64,000 nt of DNA from the NCBI GenBank assembly GCA_015232315.1, contig JADFZZ010000025.1, forward strand, positions 275-64,274. Reading direction: 5' to 3'. The position numbers were made by a program, and so were the translations under genes. Positions 61,998-64,000 of this stretch are shown one piece after another. Source of the DNA: SAR324 cluster bacterium (GTDB lineage Bacteria; SAR324; NAC60-12). The notes under the pieces were generated by a model, which saw only the letters and a program-made list of their open reading frames with translations, made no database searches and was not told the origin of the DNA. Within the stretch, counting starts at the first letter, position 1; each line of letters opens with the position of its first letter.

Positions 61998-63390
61998 GAC
62001 GTACCTCCACCTTCATAGTTTGATAATCTTCCAGGCTTTGCTCCATTTCAACGCCACCGGTGACCTTGTAATGCTCGCCAACGGGAATCGTTGCTTTCAC
62101 ATATTGTGTTTGCACCTCAGTGCGTTCTCCCAATTCCAGATAATCTTCATATTTATACAGACTGAAGTAAGTACCGACATTCACTTTCAAGGCACGCTTT
62201 TTTCCGTTGCGGTATTCCAGATCAAAACCTCCGGAGTTGCCTTCATACGTTTTGCTTTGCCATTGCTCCCCGGTCAGGGACAGCGATAAATTTTCCATGA
62301 GAAACTCATACACTTCAAACACAGTAAACGCCCTGGAATATTCGCGGTTGAAGACACTTTCATCTTCTGTGTCCAGCAACGCCCGAGCAAAATACCCCAG
62401 ACTCAGCGAATAGTTGTCCGCAAATTCTTTACGAACCTTGAGGTCATAACTGTGATATGGATTGGAATCGCCCAGCACATCATAAAACAACGATGTTTCA
62501 TTGGACAATTCCTGCTGTAAGAGGAGTTGTCGGAAATAGCGGAAATACAATTCAAACCCTGCGAGATCGCTATTGAGAGAACTGAGTGTCATATCTCTTG
62601 TCTCGCCATTGAGCCAACGTACTTTTGCGATGCCTTTTGAACCGGGAGCAAACAATTGTTGCAGTTTCAGTGAGACCATTTGATCATTTTGATCAGTAAC
62701 CTCTTTTCGTTGAGTCCGTTCATCCTTGGCGGAAAGCACATCCAGGCTTAACTTGGTACTTTCCAACGGAGAATAATCAACACCGAAAATTGCAGTCACA
62801 TCTGAACCCGGTGTTGTTTCATGATAGTGAACACTCTTGCCTCCACTGACAGTAAAGAACCATTCAGAAGAGAGTTTCAGATCCGCGGCAATCCCATCAA
62901 AATAAATCCAGCCATCACGGGTGCTCGCTTGCCGCCCTAGCCGAAGTTGATTCAACTTCATGACGTGATTCATATCAAAATGAGCCTCATACACATAGCT
63001 TGAAGACGCCTCCTGAGTATCGCCGAGATCCCTGAAAGGGTCATACGCTGTCTCTGCAGGATCAACTGGATCCAGATCAGTCCGGTTTTCTCCAAAAAAA
63101 TGAAATTCGTAAGCGTTGTCCGACATAATGAGATCAGCTCCCACTTTGGTGCGCAGATCCTGATCGGTATAGTCAACGTCATTATAGGTCGTGGATCGGG
63201 AGATATAAGCGACGGAAATAAATCCCATGCGGTCTGTTGTTTTCTTCTCAGGGACCGTCTCTTTGGATTCCTGCTCAGAAGAGGACTCTTCAGCAAAAAC
63301 AGCAGCAGGGATCAAAAAAAGCGCGGTGTAACAAATGAAGAAGATAAGGAGGAGAGTGGTCCTGATAGAATGTTGTTGAAGTGTAAACAT
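61987..63390 (-). CDS. Outer-membrane beta-barrel (porin-like) of the electron-conduit operon
   Basis: A 467-residue protein. The signal peptide (TTLLLIFFICYTALFLIPAAVFA) is followed by an acidic linker (ESSSEQESKETVPEKKTT) and then amphipathic strands through to the terminal Phe (MKVEVRRDF), with aromatic girdles such as FMELY/YFRYFRQLLL. No plug domain or TonB box is seen. The gene overlaps the dodecahaem gene by 11 bases, the classic sign of a porin-cytochrome pair such as MtrB-MtrA or Geobacter Omb-Oma. ATG 63390 has only a weak ribosome site (gtgag). It is the first gene of the cytochrome operon. Confidence 0.82.
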   Translation of the reverse strand: MFTLQQHSIRTTLLLIFFICYTALFLIPAAVFAEESSSEQESKETVPEKKTTDRMGFISVAYISRSTTYNDVDYTDQDLRTKVGADLIMSDNAYEFHFFGENRTDLDPVDPAETAYDPFRDLGDTQEASSSYVYEAHFDMNHVMKLNQLRLGRQASTRDGWIYFDGIAADLKLSSEWFFTVSGGKSVHYHETTPGSDVTAIFGVDYSPLESTKLSLDVLSAKDERTQRKEVTDQNDQMVSLKLQQLFAPGSKGIAKVRWLNGETRDMTLSSLNSDLAGFELYFRYFRQLLLQQELSNETSLFYDVLGDSNPYHSYDLKVRKEFADNYSLSLGYFARALLDTEDESVFNREYSRAFTVFEVYEFLMENLSLSLTGEQWQSKTYEGNSGGFDLEYRNGKKRALKVNVGTYFSLYKYEDYLELGERTEVQTQYVKATIPVGEHYKVTGGVEMEQSLEDYQTMKVEVRRDF

Positions 63391-64000
63391 TCGCAACTCA
63401 CTAATTAAACACATTAAAAAATACTGGAACTGACATGATCATCAGCACCTGGGTTCCTGGTCACGCCAAGCATGATTTTAATGACACCTGATACTAAACC
63501 ATCTGATTTATTAACCCTTGCCGTCTACTCTTGTGTTGAAACAATTTCCAGATAATTATGCAATTATTTGTTTTATAAAAATGCACCACAATGAAATGGT
63601 TTATGATAAAATCAATGACATTAACGTATTAGGTTGGAGAAAATTTCTCCATCGACAATTTGATGGAAAAACGACTGCGACAAAACGCATCATTATACCT
63701 GGCGATACGCAACACAAACATACCATGTCTCATTAAAATAAATGATGGCACAAGAAAAGTGGCTCTCCGAGCTTTTCCGTGGTTGAAGTTTGAACTGAAG
63801 GGATTACGATGGTTCCCCTTTTGTCAAGGATGAGGTCACGATGGGATTTGAACTGGATTGAGAGTTATCGGATGTCGAGGTGTTGCGTGTCGAGCGTGAT
63901 GAGAAGCCGGTGGAGTCCATGTTAACGCAGTCCTTTTTTGGTGAACATCCACTGGAGCATATTCAATTAAGGGTATTTACCATCGATGCTTCCAGCAGTT
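63391..64000. other. Upstream region of the cytochrome operon and window edge
   Basis: No convincing gene occurs in 63391-63840. The operon promoter must lie here, on the minus strand; I could not pick one box pair with confidence. From 63799 a plus-strand frame is open to the window end except for one TGA (63859-63861). It contains ATG 63841 preceded by AAGGATGAGG. Codons after the TGA read like protein (LSDVEVLRVERDEKPVES...). It may be a partial gene that starts beyond the TGA (GTG 63880) or a pseudogene. Confidence 0.4.
63709..63759. repeat. Dispersed intergenic repeat, copy 2
   Basis: Bases 63735-63759 are the exact reverse complement of 21618-21642, and CATACCATGTCTCAT just before them matches the first copy with one mismatch. 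The copies differ by a 6-base insertion in the middle. It lies in the divergent gap beyond the cytochrome operon. Confidence 0.7.

Noticed and set aside
63518-63736. 72-residue plus-strand frame near the window end; looked briefly for a HicA-like toxin
   Set aside because: The spacing of basic residues is superficially HicA-like, but the conserved His/Gly motif is missing and the dispersed repeat falls within it.
1-64000. CRISPR arrays, tRNA and rRNA genes
   Set aside because: No regularly spaced direct repeats of 25-40 bases and no tRNA-like or rRNA signature were recognised by reading; a dedicated scan (tRNAscan-SE, Infernal) would be decisive.

Overview
The window reads as chromosomal DNA of a Gram-negative bacterium. 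An LptE-type lipoprotein, a TonB-dependent receptor, type II secretion genes and outer-membrane beta-barrel and lipoprotein cytochromes all imply an outer membrane. The abundance of multihaem c-type cytochromes, the NrfD/NapC modules, the chemoreceptors and an Rpn-type nuclease suggest a deltaproteobacteria-grade lineage (Desulfobacterota, SAR324 or similar). That placement is an inference from gene style, not a database result. Genes are dense and often overlap. No rRNA, tRNA, CRISPR array or intact insertion sequence was recognised.

Layout. Bases 1-8.8 kb hold a gene fragment, a sugar-1-phosphate nucleotidyltransferase, a large alpha/beta-hydrolase-like protein, an acyltransferase/epimerase pair, a chemoreceptor and an odd serine recombinase. 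Bases 8.8-21.5 kb carry a glycosyltransferase-like protein, an Rpn nuclease, HrpA helicase, an acyl-CoA dehydrogenase, a toxin-antitoxin pair, a methylthioadenosine-salvage pair (mtnA-apt), rpsD and glnA. Bases 21.8-28.6 kb form a sensory block: TonB receptor, YfiR-like protein, class III adenylate cyclase and a membrane chemoreceptor. Bases 28.8-34.3 kb hold lptE and a four-gene minus-strand operon (isochorismatase, ILVBL/HACL2-like ThDP enzyme, eukaryotic-type glutathione synthetase, FIST protein). Bases 34.7-41 kb hold rpmB, pheA, a nucleosidase, a CheY, rsmG and murF. Bases 41.2-46.4 kb are a partial type II secretion operon (gspM, N, F, G, H, I) with mltG inserted. glnE and a VapBC-like pair follow.

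The most striking region is 50.5-63.4 kb, about 13 kb entirely on the minus strand. In transcription order it encodes an outer-membrane beta-barrel, a dodecahaem cytochrome, a c554-like tetrahaem, a pentahaem, a membrane heptahaem NapC/NirT-like protein, another tetrahaem, a Tat-exported iron-sulfur protein, an NrfD quinol-oxidoreductase subunit, a trihaem lipoprotein and a decahaem OmcA/MtrC-like surface lipoprotein. I count 45 haem-binding motifs (43 CXXCH, one CX3CH, one CX4CH). The simplest reading is a complete electron conduit from the quinone pool across the periplasm and outer membrane to an extracellular acceptor (or in reverse). It combines a Psr/Cbc-like quinol module with a porin-cytochrome module and an MtrC/OmcA-type terminal cytochrome.

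Other points of interest are two enzymes with the expected catalytic nucleophile missing (Gly in a hydrolase, Asn in a serine recombinase), two adjacent eukaryote-like enzymes, a His/Cys3 zinc site in S4, and several unexplained inverted or dispersed repeats.
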